From Agromyces sp. Leaf222 (GTDB lineage: Bacteria > Actinomycetota > Actinomycetes > Actinomycetales > Microbacteriaceae): 64,000 nt of DNA. Positions 51,279 to 59,789 of this stretch are shown here, one piece after another. The notes beneath the pieces were generated by a model, which saw only the letters and a program-made list of their open reading frames with translations, had not been told where the DNA came from and made no database searches. Position 1 is the first letter of the stretch, and the number at the start of each line of letters is the position of its first letter. The position numbers and the translations under genes are program-made. The stretch covers positions 1,487,651 through 1,551,650 of the forward strand of contig NZ_LMKQ01000001.1 in NCBI RefSeq assembly GCF_001421565.1. The letters are read 5' to 3'.

Positions 51279-51911
51279 ATGGGTCTGACCGACCTGTTCC
51301 GCCTCCGCCGGAAGGAAGACCCCACCGTGGCCGCGAACACCTGGCTCGTCGTGGGCCTCGGCAACCCCGGAGCCCAGTACGCCGGCAACCGGCACAACGT
51401 CGGGCAGATGGTCGTCGACGAGCTCGCGAGCCGCATCGGCGCGAGCTTCAAGACCCACAAGACGCCGTCGCGCGTGGCCGAGGGGTTCCTGCGACCCGGC
51501 GGGCCGAAGCTCGTGCTCGCGAAGTCGAACGGCTTCATGAACACCTCTGGCGGGCCCGTCTCGGCGCTCCTGAAGTTCTACGGCCTCGAGCCAGACCGGC
51601 TCATCGTCGTGCACGACGAGCTCGACATCCCCTTCGACACCGTGCGCCTGAAGGCCGGCGGCGGCCACGGCGGCCACAACGGCCTGCGCGACATCCTGAA
51701 GGCCACCGGCAACGCCGACTTCACGCGCGTGCGGGTCGGCGTCGGGCGCCCGCCCGGCCGGCAGGACGCGGCCGACTACGTGCTGAAGGACTTCTCGGGC
51801 ACCGAACGCGCGACCCTCGCGAACCTGATCTCGGATGCCGCAGACGCCGTCGAGGCCATCGCCGACGTCGGACTCGTGGCGGCGCAGCAGAAGTTCCACT
51901 CGCCCGCCTGA
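51279..51911 (+). CDS. pth: peptidyl-tRNA hydrolase
   Basis: 210 residues. WLVVGLGNPGAQYAGNRHNVGQMVVDELA contains the catalytic His (His39 here) and the NPG motif; SNGFMNTSGGPVSALLKFY, VVHDELDIPFDTVRLKAGGGHGGHNGLRDI complete the signature. It releases stalled peptidyl-tRNA. The N-terminus is about 20 residues longer than E. coli Pth. The start at 51279 has ACGGAG upstream; the frame is open back to 51171 without a better site. Confidence 0.94.
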   Translation: MGLTDLFRLRRKEDPTVAANTWLVVGLGNPGAQYAGNRHNVGQMVVDELASRIGASFKTHKTPSRVAEGFLRPGGPKLVLAKSNGFMNTSGGPVSALLKFYGLEPDRLIVVHDELDIPFDTVRLKAGGGHGGHNGLRDILKATGNADFTRVRVGVGRPPGRQDAADYVLKDFSGTERATLANLISDAADAVEAIADVGLVAAQQKFHSPA

Positions 51912-51927
51912 GCGGTGCGCCCTCGGC

Positions 51928-52680
51928 TCAGATGAGCCCGCGGAGGTACTCCTCCGGCGCGACGCCGGCCGCTCGAGCGAGCTGCAGCAGCCGGTCGTGC
52001 TCCTCGGTCGAGAGCTCGACCGTGAGCTGGTGCCACGCGTCAGGCGCCTCATCGAACGAGAACAGGGTGTCGTCGTCGGCCCCCGGGTTCGGGTCGGCCG
52101 GCACGGATGCGTCGATGACGGATGCCGCGGCGAGCTCGAGTTCGACCTCGTCGATCGGGTCGACGGATGCCGCGGCATCCGTCGTCGCGTCGGCACCGCG
52201 CGTCGCCGCCCCGCTGATCTCATCGCGCCACCCCGGACCCGAAGGAACCGGCCCGCCGCTGCGGTAGGACTCGGCGACCGCACGCGCCCGCACGTCGGCG
52301 GCCTCGTTCATGGGGTGGCCGACATGGCCCTTCACCCACTCGAAGCGGTAGCGACGCCCTGCGAGCTCGTCGTCGAGCTCCTTCAGCAGCTCGACGTTCA
52401 GCACGGGCTTGCCGTCGGCCTTGCGCCAGCCCTTGCGCTTCCATCCCGGCATCCACTTCGTGATGCAGTTGATGACGTACTGGCTGTCGCAGAGCACGAG
52501 GAGCTCGTCGTCGAGGTGGGCGGTCGCGCGGAACAGTTCGAGCACGGCCTTCAGCTCGCCCTGGTTGTTCGTCGCGTGCTTCCAGCCGCCGGCGCCCCAG
52601 CGGTCGTCGTCGACGTACCAGGCCCACCCGGCCGGGCCGGGGTTTCCGAGGGCGGATCCGTCGGCGGCGGCAGTGATCAC
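51928..52680 (-). CDS. rnhA: ribonuclease HI with C-terminal extension
   Basis: 250 residues. The N-terminal 150 form RNase HI, with all four acidic residues visible: Asp in TAAADGSALGNPGPAGWAW, Glu in NNQGELKAVLEL, Asp in VLCDSQYVINCI, and Asp in NEAADVRARAVA. The handle region KWMPGWKRKGWRKADGKPVLN is intact. About 100 extra residues follow: a disordered acidic/Ala linker and a 37-residue end, WHQLTVELSTEEHDRLLQLARAAGVAPEEYLRGLI, that resembles a ribbon-helix-helix. It removes RNA in RNA:DNA hybrids. The GTG start has GGAGGA. Convergent with pth. Confidence 0.92.
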   Translation of the reverse strand: MITAAADGSALGNPGPAGWAWYVDDDRWGAGGWKHATNNQGELKAVLELFRATAHLDDELLVLCDSQYVINCITKWMPGWKRKGWRKADGKPVLNVELLKELDDELAGRRYRFEWVKGHVGHPMNEAADVRARAVAESYRSGGPVPSGPGWRDEISGAATRGADATTDAAASVDPIDEVELELAAASVIDASVPADPNPGADDDTLFSFDEAPDAWHQLTVELSTEEHDRLLQLARAAGVAPEEYLRGLI

Positions 52681-52817
52681 GGGGGTTCCTCCAAGGGGTT
52701 CGGTGCGGCGCCCATCGTATCGGGCGGCGCCGACGACGCCGACCCGCCCATGGCGGGCGCCGTGGCGCGGCAGGGGCGACCGGCGGCCGTGTCCGAGGCC
52801 GCGCGTAGACTCGCATG

Positions 52818-55800
52818 GTGATCCTGCAGGGCTTGAACACGGCGCTTTCGCGCGCCTCCACCATCGACCGCGCGCTGGGCGAAGCCCTGCGGAGCGCCGA
52901 TTTCTCCGCACCCGACGGCCTCGACGCACCGCTGCTCGCGGGCCTGCTGCAGCGCCGTGCCGAGGCCGGGCTCCCGCCCGCGCTGCTCGTCATCACCGCG
53001 ACCAGTCGCGAGGGAGAGCAGGTGCGCACCTCGATCACGCCGTACCTGCCAGACGCCGAGGTGCTCGAGTTCCCCGCATGGGAGACCCTGCCGCACGAGC
53101 GACTGAGCCCGTCGGCCGAGACCGTCGGCCGCAGGCTGCACGCCCTGCGACGCATGCGCGACTGGCACGACGCCGGCGAGCGGCATCCGCTCGTCGTGGT
53201 CGCGTCGGTGCGCGCCGCGCTGCAGCCCCTCGCCGACAACCTCACGGCGCACGCACCCGTCGAGCTCGTGCCCGGCGGCCGCGGCTACGACCTGTCCGAG
53301 ATCTCGCGAACGCTCGTCGACCTCGCCTACGCGCGGGTCGACATGGTCGCCAGGCGCGGCGAGTTCGCGCTCCGCGGCGGCATCCTCGACGTGTTCCCCC
53401 CGACCGCCGACCACCCGGTGCGCGTCGAGTTCTTCGGCGACGAGGTCGAAGAGCTGCGCGCGTTCTCGGTCGCCGACCAGCGATCGCTGCCCGAGGTCGT
53501 CGATCGGGTCGTGCTCGCGCCGAGCCGCGAGCTGCTGCTCACGCCGCCCGTGCGCCAGCGCGCCCGCGAGATGGTGCTCGAGTTCCCGAGCCTCGCCGGG
53601 CTGCTCGAGAAGGTCGCAGAGGGCATCCCGGTCGAGGGCATGGAGTCCCTCGCGCCCGCGCTGCTCGAACGGCTCGTGCCGCTCGCGCACTACCTGCCCG
53701 TCGGCTCGGCCGTCGCGGTGATCCACCCCGAGCGCGTCTCCGGGCGGGCGGTGAGCCTCGCCGAGACGAACCAGGAGTTCCTCGGCGCCGCGTGGAGCGC
53801 GGCCACGGCCGGTGCCGACGCGCCGATCGACCTCGCCTCTGGCGACTTCCTCACGGTGCGCGAGTTCCGCGAGGCCGTGCTGTTCAGCGCGCCGGGCGAG
53901 CCCGATCCGAAGCGCGCCTGGTGGACCTTCTCGAACTTCGACATGGGCGACGCGGCGGAGGTCGTCGCGGCATCGGCCGGCGGCGCGGCGGCAGCGTCCG
54001 CGTCGCTCGTCTCCTCCGAGTACGTGCGCGTCGCCGCCGATGCGATGCCGAGCTTCGCGGGCAACGTCGCCGGCGCGGTCGAGCACGCCGCAGGGCGGCT
54101 GCGCGACGGCTGGAGCCTCGTCGTGGCATCCGAGGGCCAGGGGCTCGTCGAACGCGCACGCGACGTGCTCGCCGAGGCGGGGCTCGCCGCGCGGGTCGTC
54201 GAGCAGATGCCGGCCGACCTCGAGCCGGGCGTCGCCTACCTCGTGAGGGCCGGGGCGGCGCACGGCTTCGAGGTGCCGGAGGCGAAGCTCGGCCTCCTCT
54301 CCGAGGCGGAGTTCTACGGGCGCGCCGCGGGCTACGAGACCCGGCGCGGGGTCAAGCTCGCGCCGCGCCGCCGCAACGTCGTCGACCCGCTGCAGCTGAA
54401 GACCGGCGACTTCGTCGTGCACCAGACGCACGGCATCGGCCGCTTCGTCGAGATGGTGCAGCGCGAGGTCGCGACCGGCAGCCGGCCCACCGGTCCGAGC
54501 CGAACGGCCGGCATCGCCCAGCAGCCGAAGGCCGTGCGCGAGTACCTCGTGCTCGAGTACGCGGCCTCCAAGCGCGGGCAGGCCGGAGACCGGCTCTTCG
54601 TGCCGACCGACCAGCTCGACCTGCTCTCGCGCTACGTCGGCGGCGAGGCGCCCACCCTCTCGAAGATGGGCGGCAGCGACTGGGCGCAGGCCAAGGGTCG
54701 CGCGCGCAAGGCGGTGCGCGACATCGCCGTCGAACTCGTGAAGCTCTACTCGGCCCGCATGGCGGCGAAGGGGCACGCGTTCGGGCCCGACACCCCGTGG
54801 CAGCACGAGCTCGAAGAGGCGTTCCCGTTCACCGAGACGCCAGACCAGGTGCAGACGATCGACGAGATCAAGGCCGACATGGAGCGGCCGATCCCCATGG
54901 ACCGCCTCCTCGCCGGCGACGTCGGCTTCGGCAAGACCGAGGTCGCCGTTCGAGCCGCATTCAAGGCCATCCAAGACGGCAAGCAGGTCGCGATGCTCGT
55001 GCCGACGACGCTCCTCGTCAAGCAGCACCTCGAGACCTTCACCGAGCGCTTCGCCGGGTTCCCCGTGCACGTGCGCGCCCTCAGCCGGTTCCAGACCGAC
55101 AAGGAGGCCCGCGAGACCATCGCCGGGCTCGGCGACGGCACGGTCGACATGGTCATCGGCACGCACCGCATCCTCACCGAGAAGGTGCGGTTCAAAGACG
55201 TCGGGCTCGTCATCATCGACGAGGAACAGCGATTCGGCGTCGAGCACAAGGACGCGCTGAAGAAGCTCAAGACCAACGTCGACATCCTCGCGATGAGCGC
55301 CACCCCGATCCCGCGGTCGCTCGAGATGGCGGTCACCGGCATCCGCGAGATGTCCACGCTCGCGACCCCGCCCGAAGACCGGCACCCGATCCTCACGTTC
55401 GTCGGCCCGTACTCCGAGCAGCAGGTCGCCGCGGCCATCCGTCGCGAGATGCTCCGCGAGGGCCAGATCTTCTTCGTGCACAACCGCGTGTCATCGATCA
55501 ACCGGGTCGCGGCCCAGCTCGCCGAGCTCGTGCCGGAGGCGCGCATCGCGGTCGCCCACGGCCAGCTCAACGAGCACGTGCTCGAGCAGATCGTCGTCGA
55601 CTTCTGGGAGCGCAAGTTCGACGTGCTCGTCTCGACGACGATCATCGAGACCGGACTCGACATCTCCAACGCCAACACGATCATCATCGACCGCGCCGAC
55701 AAGTACGGCCTCAGCCAGCTGCACCAGCTGCGCGGCCGGGTCGGCCGTGGCCGCGAGCGCGCCTACGCCTACTTCCTCTGGGACCCGGCGAAGCCGCTCA

Positions 55801-56525
55801 GCGAGACCGCGCACGACCGGCTCTCGACGATCGCGGCCAACAACGACCTCGGTTCAGGCATGCAGGTGGCGCTGAAGGACCTCGAGATCCGCGGTGCCGG
55901 CAACCTGCTCGGCGGCGAGCAGGCCGGGCACATCGCCGGCGTCGGCTTCGACCTCTACCTGCGCATGATCGGCGAGGCCGTCTCGACGTTCCGCGGCGAC
56001 GTGGCCGAGGGGCAGACCGAGTTGCGGCTCGAGCTGCCCATCGACGCGCACATCCCCGAGGACTACGTCGACTCCGAGCGCCTGCGCCTCGAGGCCTACC
56101 AGAAGCTCTCGGCGGCGAGCGGCCCGGCCGCGAAAGACGAGCAGATCGGCCAAGTGCTCGACGAGCTCGTCGACCGCTACGGCGCGCCGCCCGAGGCCGT
56201 GCAGAACCTCATCGCCGTGTCGAAGCTCCGCCGCCTGGCGCAGTTCGCCGGGCTCTCCGATGTCATCGCCACGGGCACCAAGCTCCGCATCGCGCCGGCG
56301 AACATCCCCGACTCGCGTCGCGTGCGCCTCGAGCGCATGTACCCGGGCGCGAAGCTCGTCACGGCGAGCGACGTGATCCTGGTGCCGTTCCCCGTGCGCG
56401 GCGGCGAGATGCCCGCCGACGCCGATCTCATCGAATGGGTGTCGAACCTCATCACCGCGATCTTCCCGCTTCCCGAGCGGGCGGATGCCGCGGGCGGCCC
56501 GACCGCAGCGGGCGGGGCCGCGTAG
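52818..56525 (+). CDS. mfd: transcription-repair coupling factor
   Basis: 1235 residues. N-terminal UvrB-like part with UvrA-binding region (SLLVVASVRAAL-like, VELVPGGRGYDLSEISRTLVDLAYARVDMVARRGEFALRGGILDVFPPTADHPVRVEFFGDEVEELRAF), the RNA-polymerase interaction domain (LKTGDFVVHQTHGIGRFV), and the translocase: Walker A GDVGFGKTEVAVR near residue 700, DEEQRFG near 800, the TRG region GTVDMVIGTHRIL and SATPIPRSLEMA. A C-terminal TRCF domain ends the chain. It removes stalled RNA polymerase at lesions. GTG at 52818 is preferred over ATG at 52815 because TAGACT (52806-52811) is then 6 nt upstream, as in other leaderless starts here. Confidence 0.95.
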   Translation: MILQGLNTALSRASTIDRALGEALRSADFSAPDGLDAPLLAGLLQRRAEAGLPPALLVITATSREGEQVRTSITPYLPDAEVLEFPAWETLPHERLSPSAETVGRRLHALRRMRDWHDAGERHPLVVVASVRAALQPLADNLTAHAPVELVPGGRGYDLSEISRTLVDLAYARVDMVARRGEFALRGGILDVFPPTADHPVRVEFFGDEVEELRAFSVADQRSLPEVVDRVVLAPSRELLLTPPVRQRAREMVLEFPSLAGLLEKVAEGIPVEGMESLAPALLERLVPLAHYLPVGSAVAVIHPERVSGRAVSLAETNQEFLGAAWSAATAGADAPIDLASGDFLTVREFREAVLFSAPGEPDPKRAWWTFSNFDMGDAAEVVAASAGGAAAASASLVSSEYVRVAADAMPSFAGNVAGAVEHAAGRLRDGWSLVVASEGQGLVERARDVLAEAGLAARVVEQMPADLEPGVAYLVRAGAAHGFEVPEAKLGLLSEAEFYGRAAGYETRRGVKLAPRRRNVVDPLQLKTGDFVVHQTHGIGRFVEMVQREVATGSRPTGPSRTAGIAQQPKAVREYLVLEYAASKRGQAGDRLFVPTDQLDLLSRYVGGEAPTLSKMGGSDWAQAKGRARKAVRDIAVELVKLYSARMAAKGHAFGPDTPWQHELEEAFPFTETPDQVQTIDEIKADMERPIPMDRLLAGDVGFGKTEVAVRAAFKAIQDGKQVAMLVPTTLLVKQHLETFTERFAGFPVHVRALSRFQTDKEARETIAGLGDGTVDMVIGTHRILTEKVRFKDVGLVIIDEEQRFGVEHKDALKKLKTNVDILAMSATPIPRSLEMAVTGIREMSTLATPPEDRHPILTFVGPYSEQQVAAAIRREMLREGQIFFVHNRVSSINRVAAQLAELVPEARIAVAHGQLNEHVLEQIVVDFWERKFDVLVSTTIIETGLDISNANTIIIDRADKYGLSQLHQLRGRVGRGRERAYAYFLWDPAKPLSETAHDRLSTIAANNDLGSGMQVALKDLEIRGAGNLLGGEQAGHIAGVGFDLYLRMIGEAVSTFRGDVAEGQTELRLELPIDAHIPEDYVDSERLRLEAYQKLSAASGPAAKDEQIGQVLDELVDRYGAPPEAVQNLIAVSKLRRLAQFAGLSDVIATGTKLRIAPANIPDSRRVRLERMYPGAKLVTASDVILVPFPVRGGEMPADADLIEWVSNLITAIFPLPERADAAGGPTAAGGAA

Positions 56526-56592
56526 CCGGGCGGGCGTCGGCGGCATCCGCTCGGCTCGCGCAGCGTGTCGCGCAGCCGGCGATCCCTGCCGC

Positions 56593-56910
56593 TCAGGGCC
56601 GCAGGTGACCCCACTCGTCGAGGAACTCCTCGACGCTCAACCGTTCGAGGTCCTCGTTGATCGTGCGCAGCAGCGCGTCGGCCTCGTCGAGGGTCCCGGC
56701 CTTCGTGCGGATGACGGGGCTCCGGGTCGCGCGTCGCATGACGACCAGGTCGGCGATCGACGGGCCGCCGACGCCGGTGGCCTCGCCGGCGAGCAGCAGG
56801 GTCGTGTGCATGAACTTGCGGATGCCCGTCAGCCGGCGTTCGTGGAGTTCGGCCCGCAGGTGCAGGGAAGCGGGCTCTGCGGCGGGCAGGTCGTCTCGGT
56901 CGTCGGTCAT
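56593..56910 (-). CDS. small protein coupled to nhaA
   Basis: 105 residues, no family recognised. A charged N-terminus (MTDDRDDLPAAEP) is followed by an amphipathic helical body: RAELHERRLTGIRKFMHTTLLLAGEATG, VVMRRATRSPVIRTKAGTLDEADALLRTINEDLERLSVEEFLDEW. No signal peptide or membrane segment. It starts 4 bp inside the nhaA end (ATGA-type overlap), so the two are co-translated. A role in regulating the antiporter is possible but not supported by a motif. Confidence 0.7.
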   Translation of the reverse strand: MTDDRDDLPAAEPASLHLRAELHERRLTGIRKFMHTTLLLAGEATGVGGPSIADLVVMRRATRSPVIRTKAGTLDEADALLRTINEDLERLSVEEFLDEWGHLRP

Positions 56911-58106
56911 CGTGAGAACGGCCCTCCGGGTCCGCCGAGGGCGCCCTTGGCCCGGTACTGCCGCGACCGGACCGTCACGGCGATGCCCGCGAACACGATC
57001 GCGATGCCGGAGCCGAGCAGCACGGCGAGGGTGCCTTCGTCGGCGACCTCGGGGTTTCCGGCGAAGGCGAGCTCGTTCATGAGCAGCGACACCGTGAAGC
57101 CGATGCCGCCGAGGGCGCCGACCATGACGAGGTCGCCGACGGTCAGCGCGGCACCCGTTCGATGCCTCGCGAAGAGCATGCCGATGCCGCCGGCGAGCAG
57201 GATGCCGACGATCTTGCCGACGGGCAGGCCGACGACGATGCCCCAGAACGCGGGGGAGAGGTCGCTGACGGCCACCTGCGGAATCGGGACCATCGCCGCC
57301 GTGAGCGCGAACAGCGGCAGGATGACGCCGTTCGAGACCGGCTCGAGCCCGTGCACTGCGCGGCCCCCCGGTCGTCGTGCCATGACGAAGCCGAGCGCGA
57401 CGCCGGCGATCGTCGCGTGCACGCCCGACTGGTAGATGAAGTACCACGAGAGCGCGGCGAGCACCCAGAGCACCGCCATGATCGGCCACTGCGGTCGACG
57501 CGAGAGGATCCACGCCGATCGCGGCTTCAGCATGCGGCTGACCGCGCCGAACAACGCGATCGTGATCGCGCCGAGCCCGATGAACGCCATGCTCGCGTCG
57601 GCGGTGAAGAAGAACGCGATGATGAGGATCGCAATGAGGTCGTCGAGCACCGCGAGCGCGAGGAGGAACACCCGCACGCGGGTCGGGATGAACCGCCCGA
57701 ACACGGCGAGCACCCCCAGCGCGAAGGCGATGTCGGTCGCAGTCGGGATCGGCCATCCGTCCACCACGTCGGTGCCGGCGGTGAAGGCCACGTAGATGAG
57801 CGCGGGCACGATGACGCCGCCGAGCGCCGCGATCGCCGGCAGCAGCGCCTTCGACGGCGAGTTCAGCTCGCCGATGACGAGTTCGCGTTTGAGCTCCACG
57901 GCCACGATGAAGAAGAACACCGCGAGCAGCCCGTCGCTGATCCAGTGGCCGGCCGAGAGGTCGAGCCCGAGCCACGGCAGGTCGAGGTGCGCGTCCAGCG
58001 CGTCGACGAGGGCCGAGCCGAACGGCATGTTGGCGAGCACGAGCCCGAGCACGGCGGCGATGAGCAGCAGTACGGCCGCCCAGCGTTCGGACCTGAGGAT
58101 GTTCAT
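56907..58106 (-). CDS. nhaA: Na+/H+ antiporter NhaA
   Basis: 399 residues, twelve transmembrane helices. The ion site is seen: Asp in PTATDIAFALGVLAVFGRFIP, and the Asp-Asp pair in LLALAVLDDLIAILIIAFFF. Also SDGLLAVFFFIVAVELKRELVIGEL and MLFARHRTG, matching the NhaA family. It exchanges internal Na+ for external H+ and keeps pH and salt balance. The ribosome site GGAGTG precedes the ATG. Followed by the small coupled gene. Confidence 0.94.
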   Translation of the reverse strand: MNILRSERWAAVLLLIAAVLGLVLANMPFGSALVDALDAHLDLPWLGLDLSAGHWISDGLLAVFFFIVAVELKRELVIGELNSPSKALLPAIAALGGVIVPALIYVAFTAGTDVVDGWPIPTATDIAFALGVLAVFGRFIPTRVRVFLLALAVLDDLIAILIIAFFFTADASMAFIGLGAITIALFGAVSRMLKPRSAWILSRRPQWPIMAVLWVLAALSWYFIYQSGVHATIAGVALGFVMARRPGGRAVHGLEPVSNGVILPLFALTAAMVPIPQVAVSDLSPAFWGIVVGLPVGKIVGILLAGGIGMLFARHRTGAALTVGDLVMVGALGGIGFTVSLLMNELAFAGNPEVADEGTLAVLLGSGIAIVFAGIAVTVRSRQYRAKGALGGPGGPFSR

Positions 58107-58242
58107 GGGGCACTCCGATCATGAGTGCGACGCGGATGCGGCGGTGTGCTGGCGTCGACGGGACGGTTGCGGCGGTCTCCCGCCGGCCGACCAGACTTCC
58201 CGGCACTCCTCGTGGAATCCTATCGGCGCGTACACTCGTCCG

Positions 58243-58884
58243 GTGTCGTTCTCGGTGTGGGTCGCGTTGCTCGCGGCGAGCGTGGTCATCTCGTTCACCC
58301 CCGGCGCCGGCGCGATCAACACGATGGGCAACGCGTTGAAGGTCGGTCTCGGGCGCGCCTTCTGGGGCATCCTCGGGCAGCAGGCGGCGCTCGTCGTGCA
58401 CATCGTGATCGTGGCCGCGGGCCTCGGCGTGCTCGTGGCGAACTCGCCGCTCGCCTTCGACGCGATCCGGTACGCGGGCGCGGCGTATCTCGTCTACCTC
58501 GGCATCCGGCAGTTCCTCGCGAAGCCCGTCGAGGGCGACGAGGGGGCGGATGTCGCGACCGCCGCCGACGCCCCGGCCGACGAGTCCGGGTGGTCGCTGT
58601 TCCGCCGCGGCCTGCTCGTGAACCTGCTGAACCCGAAGGCGATCGTCTTCTTCCTCGCGTTCCTGCCGCAGTTCATCCGCCCCGGCGAGCCGCTGCTGCC
58701 GCAGTACCTCATCGTGGCGGCGACCGTGGTCCTCGTCGATGTCGCGGTGATGTGGGGCTTCTTCGCGGTGGCCGCACGATCGTTCCGCCGGGTGACCAGG
58801 TCGGCGCGCGGGCAGACCGTGCTCAACCGCGTGTTCGGCTCGCTGTTCCTCGCCGTCGGCGTCGCGCTCGCCGCGAGCCACTGA
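58243..58884 (+). CDS. LysE-family amino-acid exporter
   Basis: 213 residues with six membrane helices. VISFTPGAGAINTMGNALKVGLGRAFWGILGQQAAL is the LysE/RhtB N-terminal signature, with the Pro-Gly of helix 1; GLLVNLLNPKAIVFFLAFLPQFI is the second diagnostic block. It would export amino acids such as homoserine, threonine or lysine. The GTG at 58243 was chosen because TACACT (58231-58236) lies 6 nt upstream; upstream in-frame codons are shadow sequence of the divergent nhaA region. The end of the gene lies in a 14-bp tandem repeat. Confidence 0.9.
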   Translation: MSFSVWVALLAASVVISFTPGAGAINTMGNALKVGLGRAFWGILGQQAALVVHIVIVAAGLGVLVANSPLAFDAIRYAGAAYLVYLGIRQFLAKPVEGDEGADVATAADAPADESGWSLFRRGLLVNLLNPKAIVFFLAFLPQFIRPGEPLLPQYLIVAATVVLVDVAVMWGFFAVAARSFRRVTRSARGQTVLNRVFGSLFLAVGVALAASH

Positions 58885-58934
58885 GCCGCGGCCACTGAGC
58901 CGCGAGCACTGGGCCGCGAGCACTGGGCCGCGAG
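58879..58934. repeat. four tandem 14-bp repeats at the lysE end
   Basis: Four adjacent 14-bp units, CACTGRGCCGCGRS, at 58879-58892, 58893-58906, 58907-58920 and 58921-58934. The last two are identical, and the first holds the His-stop end of the exporter gene. A minisatellite of this kind is prone to slippage and could vary between strains. It separates the exporter from mazG. Confidence 0.85.
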
Positions 58935-58976
58935 CCGCCGGGCGCGTCGGCGCGCGGGCATGCCTAGGCTGAACGG

Positions 58977-59684
58977 ATGACGCACACACCCGCGACCGGT
59001 GACTCGCCGCATCCCGGACTCGACGAGCTCATCGCCACGGTCGCCCTGCTCCGGGCTCCCGGCGGATGCCCGTGGGACGCCGACCAGACCCACGAGAGCC
59101 TCGTGCAGTACCTCGTCGAGGAGAGCTGGGAGCTCATCGACGCCATCGAGTCCGGCGACCGCGCCGAGATGATCGAGGAGCTCGGCGACGTGCTCTACCA
59201 GGTGCTGTTCCACGCCGACATCGCCGCGCACACCGAGGGCGAGGCGTTCGACATCGACGACGTCGCGCGGCACATGACCGCGAAGATGGTGTCACGGCAT
59301 CCGCACGTGTTCGGCGATCGCGAGGCGCAGACGGCCGACGACGTCGTCGCCTTCTGGGAGGACCTGAAGGCCGAGGAGAAGCCGCACCGCACGAGCGTGC
59401 TCGACGGCGTGCCGCGCGGCATGCCCGCGCTCGCGCTCGCGCAGAAGCTGCTGGGCAAGGCCGAGAAGGCGGGCGTGATCGTCGACGTCGAAGCGCCGGA
59501 TGTCGCGGTGTCGCCCGCGACCGAGGGCGAACTCGGTCGGCTGCTGTTCGAGCTCGCGGCCTCGGCCCGGTCGCAGGGACTCGACGCCGAACGCGCGCTC
59601 CGTGCCGCGCTGCGCACGTTCGAGCAGGACGTGCGCGACGCCGAGTCGGCCGCCGCGGCATCCGTCGCCCCCGAAGCCGGCTGA
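58977..59684 (+). CDS. mazG: nucleoside triphosphate pyrophosphohydrolase (MazG)
   Basis: 235 residues. LRAPGGCPWDADQTHESLVQYLVEESWELIDAIESGDRAEMIEELGDVLYQVLFHADIA is the MazG domain with the E-E-x-x-E and E-x-x-D metal ligands. The C-terminal half (KTSVLDGVP, ALALAQKLLGKAEKAG) shows the degenerate second domain of the family, without a full second E-E-x-x-E set. It hydrolyses NTPs, probably to clear damaged nucleotides or (p)ppGpp. TAGGCT (58965-58970) is 6 nt before the ATG, a leaderless start. Confidence 0.92.
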   Translation: MTHTPATGDSPHPGLDELIATVALLRAPGGCPWDADQTHESLVQYLVEESWELIDAIESGDRAEMIEELGDVLYQVLFHADIAAHTEGEAFDIDDVARHMTAKMVSRHPHVFGDREAQTADDVVAFWEDLKAEEKPHRTSVLDGVPRGMPALALAQKLLGKAEKAGVIVDVEAPDVAVSPATEGELGRLLFELAASARSQGLDAERALRAALRTFEQDVRDAESAAAASVAPEAG

Positions 59685-59789
59685 CGCTCCCGCCCGGGCC
59701 GTCGCGATTCGAGCCGTCGCCATTCGTGGCGCCCCGATTCGCGGGCCACGATTCGAGGGCGCGCACGCCGTGCTGGAAGAATGGTCGGC

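Noticed and set aside
52677..55481. Minus-strand frame of 934 codons over mfd
   Set aside because: Antisense to intact Mfd motifs; Asp/His/Arg/Leu-biased composition typical of shadow frames.
58879..58934. Tandem 14-bp repeats as a CRISPR-like array
   Set aside because: The units are contiguous with no spacers and far too short.
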